DNA of 64,000 bases from Haladaptatus sp. DYF46 (GTDB lineage: Archaea > Halobacteriota > Halobacteria > Halobacteriales > Haladaptataceae). A program made the position numbers and the translations under genes. Numbering within the stretch: position 1 is the first letter of the stretch; every line of letters begins with the position of its first letter. The stretch is taken from the NCBI RefSeq assembly GCF_021083305.1, contig NZ_JAJFAY010000001.1, positions 434,001-498,000 on the forward strand, in the 5' to 3' direction. Below are positions 57,671-64,000 of this stretch, one piece after another. Below the pieces are notes generated by a model, which ran no database searches, was not told the DNA's origin, and saw only the letters and a program-made list of their open reading frames with translations.

Positions 57671-58131
57671 GCGACCACGAAGAAGACGTCTCCGCGAATG
57701 ACGTACCGAGAACGAAAGCCGAACTGACCCGGCGTGTCACCCACGACGGCGAACTGTTCGCGCGCCCTCAACGCTGGACGTATCCGGACGGTCGGGAAAT
57801 TCACGTTCTCCCCGATCTGCATAGCAGCGGTATCACGGACATTCTCGTCGCCAAGCGAACCGAGAACGGTTCGACGACGCTCCTCGCAACGAGAAGCGAG
57901 ATTCACGCCGAGGACGACATGACCTGCGAGCTCATCGATGTGGAAGAATCGTGGTTCGACGAACTCGTCAATGCTCCCTGCTCGTCGCTCCCGCACGAGA
58001 TGCAGTCCGCACGCGACATGCTGCTCCACGTCGTCGATGATTGGAACGAGATACCGGACGCCGGGAAGGCCAACGCGTTGGGTCACATCATCGACGATCT
58101 GGAAGTGGCCCGGAGGGAGGCGGCAGAATGA
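57667..58131 (+). CDS. hypothetical protein of the integrase operon
   Basis: 154 aa, GTG start overlapping the previous stop. Acidic; the centre has RPQRWTYPDGREIHVLPDLHSSGITDILVAKRTENG (beta-hairpin-like), and the C-terminus is helical (MQSARDMLLHVVDDWNEIPDAGKANALGHIIDDLE). No domain is recognised. Overlaps the J-domain gene by ATGA. Confidence 0.65.
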   Translation: MSDHEEDVSANDVPRTKAELTRRVTHDGELFARPQRWTYPDGREIHVLPDLHSSGITDILVAKRTENGSTTLLATRSEIHAEDDMTCELIDVEESWFDELVNAPCSSLPHEMQSARDMLLHVVDDWNEIPDAGKANALGHIIDDLEVARREAAE

Positions 58132-58730
58132 CCGGTCTCGACTGGCCTGCGACCCTCAAGCGAACTGACCCCGCGGAGCGAACGCGAAACAACCGCTACG
58201 CGGCATCGCTCCGGGACTCCATCGACGACCTCGAAACGGAACTCGGACGCGTCGGCGTGGACGACTGGCGGCTCTCGACCGCGGCCCAACACCAGAAGCG
58301 GAACCCGCGGTATCCCTACGCGAACGCCTCGCCGACGGATCCCGGCGCGGTCGTCCGGTGGACGATGGAGGGCGACCAGTACGCCGTCGCCTGCGACGCC
58401 TACTCGCGTCTCCGGGATAACGTCCGCACGCTGTACCTCTACCTGCGCGAGAAGCGAAAAATGGAACAGCGGCCCGTAGAGACCGGCGAGAGCGAGTTCG
58501 CCAACGCTCGCCTCCCGCCCGCCGACGAAGGGGCCACACAGGGCGCGGTAGTCGCTCGCCAGCCACCGCACGTTCTTTTGGACGTCGCGCCGGACGCTCC
58601 GGCCAACGTCGTGAAGGCGGCGGCCCGGCAGAAGCTGAAGGAGCACCACCCAGACCGCGGCGGAGATCGGGAGATGTTCAAGCGCGTTCAGGATGCGAAA
58701 GAGGCCATGCTCTCCGAGGGGGACCAATGA
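58128..58730 (+). CDS. protein with C-terminal J-domain-like module
   Basis: 200 aa. The C-terminal 60 residues read LLDVAPDAPANVVKAAARQKLKEHHPDRGGDREMFKRVQDAKEAML, a DnaJ J domain with the HPD motif (HHPDRGGD). The N-terminal part is element-specific and helical. In elements such proteins may recruit host DnaK for replication or virion processes, as large T antigen does; that is inference. It overlaps the integrase gene by ATGA. Confidence 0.82.
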   Translation: MTGLDWPATLKRTDPAERTRNNRYAASLRDSIDDLETELGRVGVDDWRLSTAAQHQKRNPRYPYANASPTDPGAVVRWTMEGDQYAVACDAYSRLRDNVRTLYLYLREKRKMEQRPVETGESEFANARLPPADEGATQGAVVARQPPHVLLDVAPDAPANVVKAAARQKLKEHHPDRGGDREMFKRVQDAKEAMLSEGDQ

Positions 58731-59764
58731 GCCGGAAGCGACGACCGAACCCCGAGGATCTATCGCCCCGCGAAGTCGTCAAACGGTACCTCAAACGCAG
58801 GCGGGCGGACGCGACCGACGCCAGCGTCGATTCGTGGGAGTACCGCCTCAAGCTCTTCGTCGAGTGGTGCGAGGGTATCGGCATCGAGCGCGTCGGCGAG
58901 CTCCAAGCGTTCGACATCGACGAGTACTACGACATCCGCAGCGGCAAAATCCGGCCATCGACCCTCGAAGCGGAGATGTGGACGCTCAAGAAGTTCGTCG
59001 AGTACCTCGAACAACTCGGCGCGGTCGAGAACCTGACCGACGCCGTTCGCATTCCCGACGTCGACGAAGATGACCGCTCCGACGAGACGCTCCTCGAGGA
59101 GTCACCGGCGCTCAAACTGATCGACCACTATCGGAACGACGACCGACTTCGAGCCACCCGTAGGCACGCGTTTCTCGAAATCGCGTGGCACACGGGCGCT
59201 CGAATGGGCGGCATTCGTGCGCTGGACCTTCGAGATGCGAACCTCGACGAGAACTACCTCGAATTCCAGCATCGTCCCGGAACGGACACGCCGCTGAAGA
59301 ACAAGCGACGCGGCGAGCGTCCCGTTGCCATCCCAAGCGAGGTTTCGGACGTCCTTCGGGAGTACATCCACGGTGATCGCCACGACGTCTACGACGATCA
59401 CAACCGCCAACCGCTGCTCGCGAGCATGCGGGGCCGACCCGGAACCGACACCATCCGAACGTGGTCGTACCTCGCGACGCTGCCGTGTTACTACTGTCCG
59501 TGTCCACACGGACGGGAACGGGACGAGTGCAAGATGACGGAGTTCGCACACTCGAGCAAGTGTCCGTCGAGTCGGTCGCCCCACCAGATTCGTACGGGCT
59601 CGATTACGTGGCAGCTGAACATCGGCATCCCTCCCGAGGTCGTTTCGGAGCGGGTCAACGCTGGCCTCGACGTCATCGAGCGCCACTACGACAAGGAATC
59701 GCCACTGGAACGCATGGAGCGTCGTCGCCGCCAGTACGTCGAACGAATGGGGGTTGACCTATGA
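58727..59764 (+). CDS. int: tyrosine recombinase / integrase
   Basis: 345 aa. The N-terminal SAM-like core-binding domain (about 1-110) and the catalytic domain carry Arg159 (HTGARMGGIRALD), His286 and Arg289 (SPHQIRTGS), His320 and nucleophile Tyr321 (RHYDKES), so the catalytic set is complete. An insertion rich in Cys (C254, C257, C259, C268, C279) probably binds zinc, a feature of haloarchaeal integrases. The right att site lies 75 bp downstream, and a tRNA-Val target is at the left end, so this enzyme most likely integrated the element. Last gene of the rightward operon. Confidence 0.93.
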   Translation: MSRKRRPNPEDLSPREVVKRYLKRRRADATDASVDSWEYRLKLFVEWCEGIGIERVGELQAFDIDEYYDIRSGKIRPSTLEAEMWTLKKFVEYLEQLGAVENLTDAVRIPDVDEDDRSDETLLEESPALKLIDHYRNDDRLRATRRHAFLEIAWHTGARMGGIRALDLRDANLDENYLEFQHRPGTDTPLKNKRRGERPVAIPSEVSDVLREYIHGDRHDVYDDHNRQPLLASMRGRPGTDTIRTWSYLATLPCYYCPCPHGRERDECKMTEFAHSSKCPSSRSPHQIRTGSITWQLNIGIPPEVVSERVNAGLDVIERHYDKESPLERMERRRRQYVERMGVDL

Positions 59765-59838
59765 CGAAAACCGCCAGCAGTGAATCGTATCGCCCGATGG
59801 TAATTTTCTGCAGAAATTTAGTTAGTTTTAGCTCCACA

Positions 59839-59851
59839 CTGCCCCGACCCA
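59839..59851 (+). other. attR core
   Basis: CTGCCCCGACCCA, identical to the tRNA-Val 3' end at 39862-39874 and located just after the integrase. Similarity stops on both sides of the 13 bp, as expected for a recombination core after single-copy integration. Confidence 0.8.
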
Positions 59852-59889
59852 TTTCTGACGACGCTACACGACGAGCGGAGCGAGGAGTC

Positions 59890-60045
59890 GGCACCGCCGC
59901 ACTCCGCCGTGCGGACCCGACACTGCTCCACACCATCATCGTCGATGAATCCGACCTCTTTGACGGCGTGAAGGCCATCCTGAACGACGAAGAACCACCG
60001 AGCGACGAGGTTCCGCCGCTCACCGAGTACGGGAAGATTTCCTAA
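59890..60045 (+). pseudogene. fragment homologous to the 56.6-kb zinc-finger/PadR gene
   Basis: GTAALRRADPTLLHTIIVDESDLFDGVKAILNDEEPPSDEVPPLTEYG... repeats residues about 70-118 of the gene at 56628-57500 with few changes, then stops with GKIS. It lies beyond attR and is fused in frame to unrelated codons that start at ATG 59761 (overlapping the integrase stop). It is a remnant of a related element, not a functional gene. Confidence 0.75.
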
Positions 60046-60091
60046 AACACGGGAAGGATTTACGTTCTACACGCCCAATAGTACGGTAACG

Positions 60092-60358
60092 ATGTCGAAA
60101 TCGACAGACGAACGCGGCCGCATCTACCTCCCGAAAGACGTCCGGGAACGGTTCGGCGAGCAGTACCGAATCGTCGAACTGCCGAGCCACGTTGCGCTCT
60201 TTCCGGTCGATGATGACCCGCTCAAGGGGTTGCGCGACGCCGTCGGCGACGCCTTTGACGATGTGGACGAAAGCGAGCTCAAGGAGGAAGCACGCGAGGC
60301 GATTGCCGAGGAAGTTCGTGAAGAAACCGAACAACGGTCACAGGAGCGGGCGGAGTAA
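60092..60358 (+). CDS. vapB: VapB-type antitoxin (AbrB domain)
   Basis: 88 aa. The N-terminal AbrB swapped hairpin (TDERGRIYLPKDVRERFGEQYRIVELPSHVALFPVDDDP) is followed by an acidic helical tail (EAIAEEVREETEQ), the usual toxin-neutralising part. The downstream VapC begins 3 nt after its stop. Together they form a complete type II toxin-antitoxin operon, with the antitoxin first. Confidence 0.87.
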   Translation: MSKSTDERGRIYLPKDVRERFGEQYRIVELPSHVALFPVDDDPLKGLRDAVGDAFDDVDESELKEEAREAIAEEVREETEQRSQERAE

Positions 60359-60361
60359 CGC

Positions 60362-60763
60362 GTGTACGTCGAAACCGACTTTCTCATCGCGCTCGTCAAG
60401 AACGACGACTGGTTGCAGGAACCCGCACTCCGTGAACTCGAGGAGCGTGATGACATCCACACGTCGATTCTCGCGTACGCCGAAGTGCTCGTGCTATTCT
60501 ATGACCGAGACGACTCGGAGTACAAGATCGACGCGTCGCGAGCAATCGCAAACCTCCTCGAGCTCGTTCCAATCGTCCCAGAAACACACGAGGACGCGGT
60601 TCTTGCGGCAGCGACGTTTCTCGATGAATACGAAATGACTCCGTTTGACGCGCTCCACGCGGGCGTCATTGCAACCGGTGAAGAAACGGTGCTATCGACC
60701 GAACAGGACTACGACAAGGTCGGACTCGACCGAGTGCCGTTGGAACCTCACAAAGGCGAGTGA
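60362..60763 (+). CDS. vapC: VapC-type PIN-domain RNase toxin
   Basis: 133 aa with the four acidic PIN residues: Asp6 (VETDFLIAL), Glu41 (AYAEVLVLF), Asp96 (TPFDALHAG) and Asp116 (STEQDYDKV). It is an Mg-dependent ribonuclease that cleaves tRNA or rRNA when free of VapB. It has a GTG start 3 nt after the vapB stop. It lies outside the att-bounded element, so it may have belonged to the older element remnant. Confidence 0.9.
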   Translation: MYVETDFLIALVKNDDWLQEPALRELEERDDIHTSILAYAEVLVLFYDRDDSEYKIDASRAIANLLELVPIVPETHEDAVLAAATFLDEYEMTPFDALHAGVIATGEETVLSTEQDYDKVGLDRVPLEPHKGE

Positions 60764-60837
60764 CGACATAGAACCGTTACTACTCCTCAGTGTTTATCGC
60801 CGGAATCTTTAGCTACGAACGTGAGCGATCCCGACCG

Positions 60838-61075
60838 GCTCATTCCGAGAGGTTCTCGAAGCAGTCGCCACAGGGACGATACTGGCCGCCGAGGACGGAG
60901 GGCTCGACTACTCGATACTCACCGCGCTGTCTTCAAAGTGGGCCGTTCGTTGTCGGGGCGTGCATGATCTTCGACGAACCACTGGTGATCATGACTTCAT
61001 CGGTAAGTGATGTGATTGATGGGATCAACGGTGTACCGATAGGCTCGAAGATGTCCTCATCGGACGGTTGTTGAA
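60838..61075 (-). pseudogene. truncated copy of the 43.1-kb zinc-repeat gene
   Basis: The sequence from GAGAGGTTCTCGAAGCAG through CCTCATCGGACG matches 43132-43345 with scattered substitutions, covering the C-terminal half (second CxxC module). The front half and start codon are missing, and the match ends near 61070. It is a remnant of a sister element, outside attR. Confidence 0.78.
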
Positions 61076-61175
61076 TAGACGACCGCTATTCTACACCATC
61101 TATAATACCACTGCGCCACAAGAGTAATGCACAGGTAGTACAATATCCACATTCCACATCAAAATCCCAGACGGC

Positions 61176-61370
61176 ATGGGCGATGACCTCGACAAATGCG
61201 TCGAAGAAACCGGTCAATACATGAATAAGAGTGAAGTGGTTCGTGATGCGATTCGGACGCTCTTCCGCGAACATCCCATCAAACTCTCGGAACAGACGCT
61301 CCGAGACATCGAAATTAGCGAACGACAAATCGAGGAAGGCGAAACCGTCTCATTGGGCGACTTGGAGTGA
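61176..61370 (+). CDS. RHH antitoxin-like protein, start eroded
   Basis: 64 aa from ATG 61176. The ribbon-helix-helix body is DDLDKCVEETGQYMNKSEVVRDAIRTLFREH. The N-terminal beta strand (FHIKIPDGM) continues in the same frame upstream of that ATG but has no normal start codon. ATA at 61143 sits where ATG would be expected, so the native start has probably mutated. The neighbouring RelE gene is decayed. Confidence 0.6.
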   Translation: MGDDLDKCVEETGQYMNKSEVVRDAIRTLFREHPIKLSEQTLRDIEISERQIEEGETVSLGDLE

Positions 61371-61376
61371 CCACAG

Positions 61377-61630
61377 GTGACTGACGTCGAACTGTCGACA
61401 CGCCCCAGAGTAGCTGACGAGTCTCGAAACGAATGTCCAAGACCGAATCAAGAAGAAACTCCGAGAAGCGACCGAATGGACGGAACACTGCGTTGACCCA
61501 CTGACAAATTATCGTACTATAAACTTCGTGCCGGAGACTACTGGCCATCATCGACTGGAACAAAGACGACTATGTGTTGTATGTGCTGGCGGTCGGCCAT
61601 CGGCGGAATGTGTACGACCGAAATTTATAG
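61377..61630 (+). pseudogene. RelE/ParE-type toxin gene broken by frameshifts
   Basis: Follows the RHH gene by 6 nt. Recognisable RelE parts occur in three frames: VTDVELS (61377), VQDRIKKKLREATEWTEHCVDPLTNY (61435), YYKLRAGDY (61515) and IIDWNKDDYVLYVLAVGHRRNVYDRNL ending at TAG 61628-61630. At least three indels separate them, so no full toxin can be made. With the eroded RHH gene it is a dead toxin-antitoxin locus. Confidence 0.8.
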
Positions 61631-61985
61631 ATCACAGTCGTTTCTTGATAACTAATCCGTACCGAAGGACTACCGCTTAGCGACTCGTGAGTAGTACACC
61701 ACACTGACCCGTGCGAGAGTGTTTTCGTGGTTCATCTGGGGGTTGTAGAGCGCGAGAAACGACCCCGCGAGATTGCACACATCCATCGCGGCCGTCGTGT
61801 GCAAATCGAGCCGGTTACGAGTGACTTGGCACTGGTTCGATGAGACTGATTGAACGGATTTCGGAGTTATTTATATATGGTCACTGCTTCAGTTACCTGG
61901 TGAGAGTAGGTTTCCAAGAGATGTGTGCAGAAATATCGGCCTCGGTGATAGAATACGACAGGGCTGATTTCGACACAACACCTGT
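61631..61985. other. 355-base gap with possible coding remnant
   Basis: On the minus strand a frame ending at about 61676 reads LHTTAAMDVCNLAGSFLALYN then ARVSVVYYSRVAKR, which has coding-like composition but no start or recognised family. It could be the C-terminal tail of a lost gene. A TATATAAATA stretch lies near 61867-61877. No functional gene is supported. Confidence 0.3.
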
Positions 61986-62789
61986 CTATTTGCTGAATTC
62001 CGCCAATTCTCGGTTGAGCTTTCCTTTTTCCTCGTAGAAGAGCGCGTGACCACTCTCCTCGAAGCGAACGAGCTCTGTGTTTTCGATCCCTTCCTGGAGC
62101 TTCTCTGCCGTCAGTTCAAACGGACAGGCTTCGTCGTGCACACCGTGACAGATGAGTGTCGGAACGGAGATGTCCGCGAGATCGGACCGAAGATCCATCT
62201 CGCCGACCGCTTCGATCGAATCGGCCATGGCCTGTGGCGACGATTCCATGCTCATATTCTGGAGCCAATCTTTCAGCACAGGACTCGGTGCGGAGTGAAA
62301 CATCGAGTCGGCGAAATCACTACTGACCTTCGCTCGGTCCTCATAGCATCCCGCAGCAAGTCCCGTAAACGCTGCTCCATCGACGCCTTCCGGAAAGTCC
62401 GGTTTTTTGGCTAGAACAGGGCTCGCAGCACCAAGCAGCGCCAATTTTGCCACGTGGTCTTCGTTATGGCGGCTCATATACCGGGTGACGACCCCACCGC
62501 CCATCGAAAACCCTGCGAGTGTCACATCATCGACGTCGAGTTCGTCGAGAACCGCCTTCAGATCGTCAGCGAACATATCAAAGTCGTACTCGCTCCACGG
62601 TTTACTCGACTGTCCGTAGCCACGGAGGTCGATACCGATACATCGGATATCCTCCCTGGGGAGCCGAATGTACTGATATTCGAACATCCGGTGGCTCAGC
62701 GGCCACCCGTGAACGAACACGATTGGAGTACCCGATCCCCAGTCCTGAACGAACAATTCCACCCCTTCCTCAACTTCGATTCGAGTCAT
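61986..62789 (-). CDS. alpha/beta hydrolase (chloroperoxidase/esterase type)
   Basis: 267 aa. Motifs: IVFVHGWPLSHRMFEYQ (oxyanion HGW), GIDLRGYGQSSKP, the nucleophile elbow LAGFSMGGG (Ser95), LICHGVHDEACPF (acid residue) and EESGHALFYEEKGKL (His). The layout matches non-haem chloroperoxidase/esterase proteins of the HGWPLS type. The start at 62789 omits three residues. A palindrome and a large inverted repeat lie immediately upstream, suggesting induction by a regulator. Confidence 0.9.
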   Translation of the reverse strand: MTRIEVEEGVELFVQDWGSGTPIVFVHGWPLSHRMFEYQYIRLPREDIRCIGIDLRGYGQSSKPWSEYDFDMFADDLKAVLDELDVDDVTLAGFSMGGGVVTRYMSRHNEDHVAKLALLGAASPVLAKKPDFPEGVDGAAFTGLAAGCYEDRAKVSSDFADSMFHSAPSPVLKDWLQNMSMESSPQAMADSIEAVGEMDLRSDLADISVPTLICHGVHDEACPFELTAEKLQEGIENTELVRFEESGHALFYEEKGKLNRELAEFSK

Positions 62790-62792
62790 ACT

Positions 62793-62880
62793 GACCAATG
62801 GTTGGTCGACCGACGTGTATATATGCGATTTGGAAATGTTTCAAACCAATTGCTTCCTTATTTCTTCCCAAATCGCATAT
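62793..62880 (-). promoter_or_regulatory. promoter with palindrome and 13-bp inverted repeat
   Basis: Directly before the hydrolase start is GACCAATGGTTGGTC (62793-62807). Then a TATATA element (62815-62822 on the + strand) lies about 27-33 nt upstream, and a perfect inverted repeat ATATGCGATTTGG (62821-62833) / CCAAATCGCATAT (62868-62880) overlaps and extends beyond the TATA. This layout suits repression by blocking TBP/TFB; the regulator is unknown. Confidence 0.55.
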
Positions 62881-63047
62881 TAAGGTAATTTCTCAAGTTT
62901 CGAGTTTGCTCCGTTGATGAGCCATGCTCGTGAACACGACCCGAGTTTCCTCGTATTCTCTGGTCACTGAAACATCGCTTGAAAAGACGTGTGGCGAGCG
63001 GTGTAATCGGCGCGGTCGAGGAAGTGATCGTAGACACGAGCGCCAGA

Positions 63048-63083
63048 ATATGAACACGAGTTGGGACCAGTTCGTGTTCATAT
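63048..63083. repeat. perfect 12-bp inverted repeat
   Basis: ATATGAACACGA / TCGTGTTCATAT with a 12-nt loop, in the 552-base gap before the last gene. The rest of the gap (62881-63350) shows no gene. It may be a hairpin terminator or the end of a lost element. Confidence 0.5.
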
Positions 63084-63227
63084 CAGGGCAAGCTCGATTC
63101 GCTACGCGAAACCACTGGGGGAATCTTGGGTGGTAGCTAAGTAAGTAGGAAGAAGTTTTCCGAGGGAAATATCATGTTCTAATTTCGTAAGAGGAGATAT
63201 TCCGGAATTTTCGTTCTTTTTCTGAAA

Positions 63228-63299
63228 TTCCCGACTGTACGGACCGAATCAACCGTTAACTGTCCCCCCACTGTGACGAACCTGTGCTATTAGTGAACG
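63228..63299 (+). pseudogene. degenerate fragment of the 56.3-kb zinc-ribbon gene
   Basis: TTCCCGACTGTACGGACC, followed by a diverged AACTG-TCCCC-CTGTGACGAACC stretch, corresponds to the PDCTDESTANCPRCD region at 56332-56380, broken by a stop and indels. It is a third remnant of a sister element in this neighbourhood; short length lowers certainty. Confidence 0.5.
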
Positions 63300-63350
63300 T
63301 AAAAATACACGATTCACCCACGGCGAAACGACTATTTCATCGACCGAGAT

Positions 63351-63992
63351 TCAAACGAGTTCCATGATGACTTTGATCTCGATTTTCCGAAGGTGTTCAC
63401 TGACCGTTCCTGCGGAAATTTCCGCTCGCTCTGCGAGGTCGCGGAGGGTCGCACGCCGCGGTATCTCGTAATAGCCCTCGTCGATCGCCAGTTCCAACAG
63501 TTCTCGCTGGCGGTCGGTCAACAGCGACGCGAGTTGGCGCATATCCGGGCGATACTCGCCCATGCCTTCGAGCGTAATCCGAATTCCGTCGGGGAGTTCC
63601 CCGATCGCCTCTCTGATCCCTTCATCCTCTCCGAGCATGGTCACTCGAAGATCACCCCGGTCGGTGTACTCCATCGGCCAGTCCACGACGATTTCGTACC
63701 GCCTGAAGATACCGAGGAGGTCGGTCATGAGGGAGTTCGCTCGAAAATGGAGGTAGACGAGTCCGTCCGATGCTGCCGACTGTTCGCACGTCAACACGTC
63801 GGGGTTCGCCTCCAGTACTTCCGTGGCCCGTTCGAAGTCACCGCGGAGTTGATACAGCCCGACGCCGGTTCCGTCGTCCAGGAGATTGATGTAGTGAATC
63901 GCTTCACCTTCCACTGCCGAATCGCCGTCGCACTCGCCGTTAGGACAGCGTTCATCGTCGACCTGCGGAATGACGAACGTGATATATCTCAT
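63351..63992 (-). CDS. BAT-type HTH_10 regulator
   Basis: 213 aa. The N-terminal part holds an alpha/beta sensor-like region (IHYINLLDDGTGVGLYQLRGDFERATEVLEANPDVLTCE). The C-terminal HTH_10 is LTDRQRELLELAIDEGYYEIPRRATLRDLAERAEISAGTVSEHLRKIE. A CPNGEC pair near residues 16-21 could bind a metal. It is 3' proximal to the fossil region; nothing ties it to a target, though it lies upstream of the inducible-looking hydrolase on the same strand. Confidence 0.85.
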   Translation of the reverse strand: MRYITFVIPQVDDERCPNGECDGDSAVEGEAIHYINLLDDGTGVGLYQLRGDFERATEVLEANPDVLTCEQSAASDGLVYLHFRANSLMTDLLGIFRRYEIVVDWPMEYTDRGDLRVTMLGEDEGIREAIGELPDGIRITLEGMGEYRPDMRQLASLLTDRQRELLELAIDEGYYEIPRRATLRDLAERAEISAGTVSEHLRKIEIKVIMELV

Positions 63993-64000
63993 ACTATCGA

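Larger units (their letters stand above)
39862..59851. mobile_element. integrated element at tRNA-Val, about 20 kb
   Basis: Bounded by a 13-bp direct repeat CTGCCCCGACCCA, one copy being the tRNA-Val 3' end (39862-39874) and the other 75 bp after a tyrosine integrase stop (59839-59851). It carries small zinc-binding and winged-helix genes at the left, AT-rich cargo with two nuclease operons in the middle, and a repressor-to-integrase operon at the right. No capsid, terminase, conjugation or recognised replication gene is visible, so it could be a satellite, a degenerate provirus or an integrative genomic island. Confidence 0.85.

Noticed and set aside
62893..63081. 62-aa minus-strand frame in the last gap
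   Set aside because: Created largely by the inverted repeat at 63048-63083; no homology or promoter.

Overview
The window reads as a haloarchaeal (class Halobacteria) chromosome segment. The evidence is high GC in the core, acidic proteins, Tat-type lipoprotein signals, leaderless-style TATA-proximal starts, ATGA/GTGA stop-start overlaps, and archaeal genes (proteasome beta, Dph2, METTL5, DUF555/UPF0212, bacterio-opsin-activator-type HTH regulators, HalOD1 proteins). The genus cannot be fixed from the sequence alone.

Layout. (1) 1-39.7 kb is ordinary chromosome. It holds the gyrB 3' part and gyrA, arginase, small regulators and acetyltransferases, an LtrA-like membrane protein, cytidine deaminase, purM, an M50 protease/TraB pair, a PAS-GAF-BAT-HTH regulator with DUF7344 and HalOD1 neighbours, a hotdog thioesterase, a DUF4397 surface protein, a rhomboid protease, METTL5, Tat-exported proteins, dph2, tspO, a gshA-like ligase, psmB, an adenine deaminase/MBL pair and a beta-helix protein. 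A roughly 1-kb non-coding stretch at 13.0-14.0 kb carries two oppositely oriented copies of a repeated element plus tail repeats. (2) tRNA-Val(CAC) at 39.80-39.87 kb is the insertion site of a roughly 20-kb integrated element (39,862-59,851). It is bounded by a 13-bp direct repeat (CTGCCCCGACCCA), with a tyrosine integrase just inside the right end. The outer parts are GC-rich and made of tightly coupled small genes: a zinc-ribbon and winged-helix module at the left; a repressor, small Zn proteins, a J-domain protein and the integrase at the right. The middle (about 45-56 kb) is visibly AT-rich cargo: a DUF4238 protein, several small membrane proteins, an OLD-family ATPase-TOPRIM nuclease next to a TIGR02391-like protein, and a two-gene operon joining a PD-(D/E)XK nuclease to an unrecognised protein. 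I see no capsid, portal, VirB4 or recognised replication gene, so it looks like a genomic island or satellite carrying candidate defence genes. (3) 59.9-64 kb, outside the right att site, contains fossils of a sister element (fragments homologous to three genes inside the island), an intact VapBC pair, a decayed RHH/RelE toxin-antitoxin locus, an alpha/beta hydrolase with a strong inverted repeat over its promoter, and a BAT-type HTH regulator.

The most interesting parts are the two nuclease-containing operons (49.1-52.3 and 52.9-54.9 kb), the intragenic composition mosaic of the OLD gene, the repeated element at 13.1-13.9 kb, and the stacked fossil element to the right of attR.
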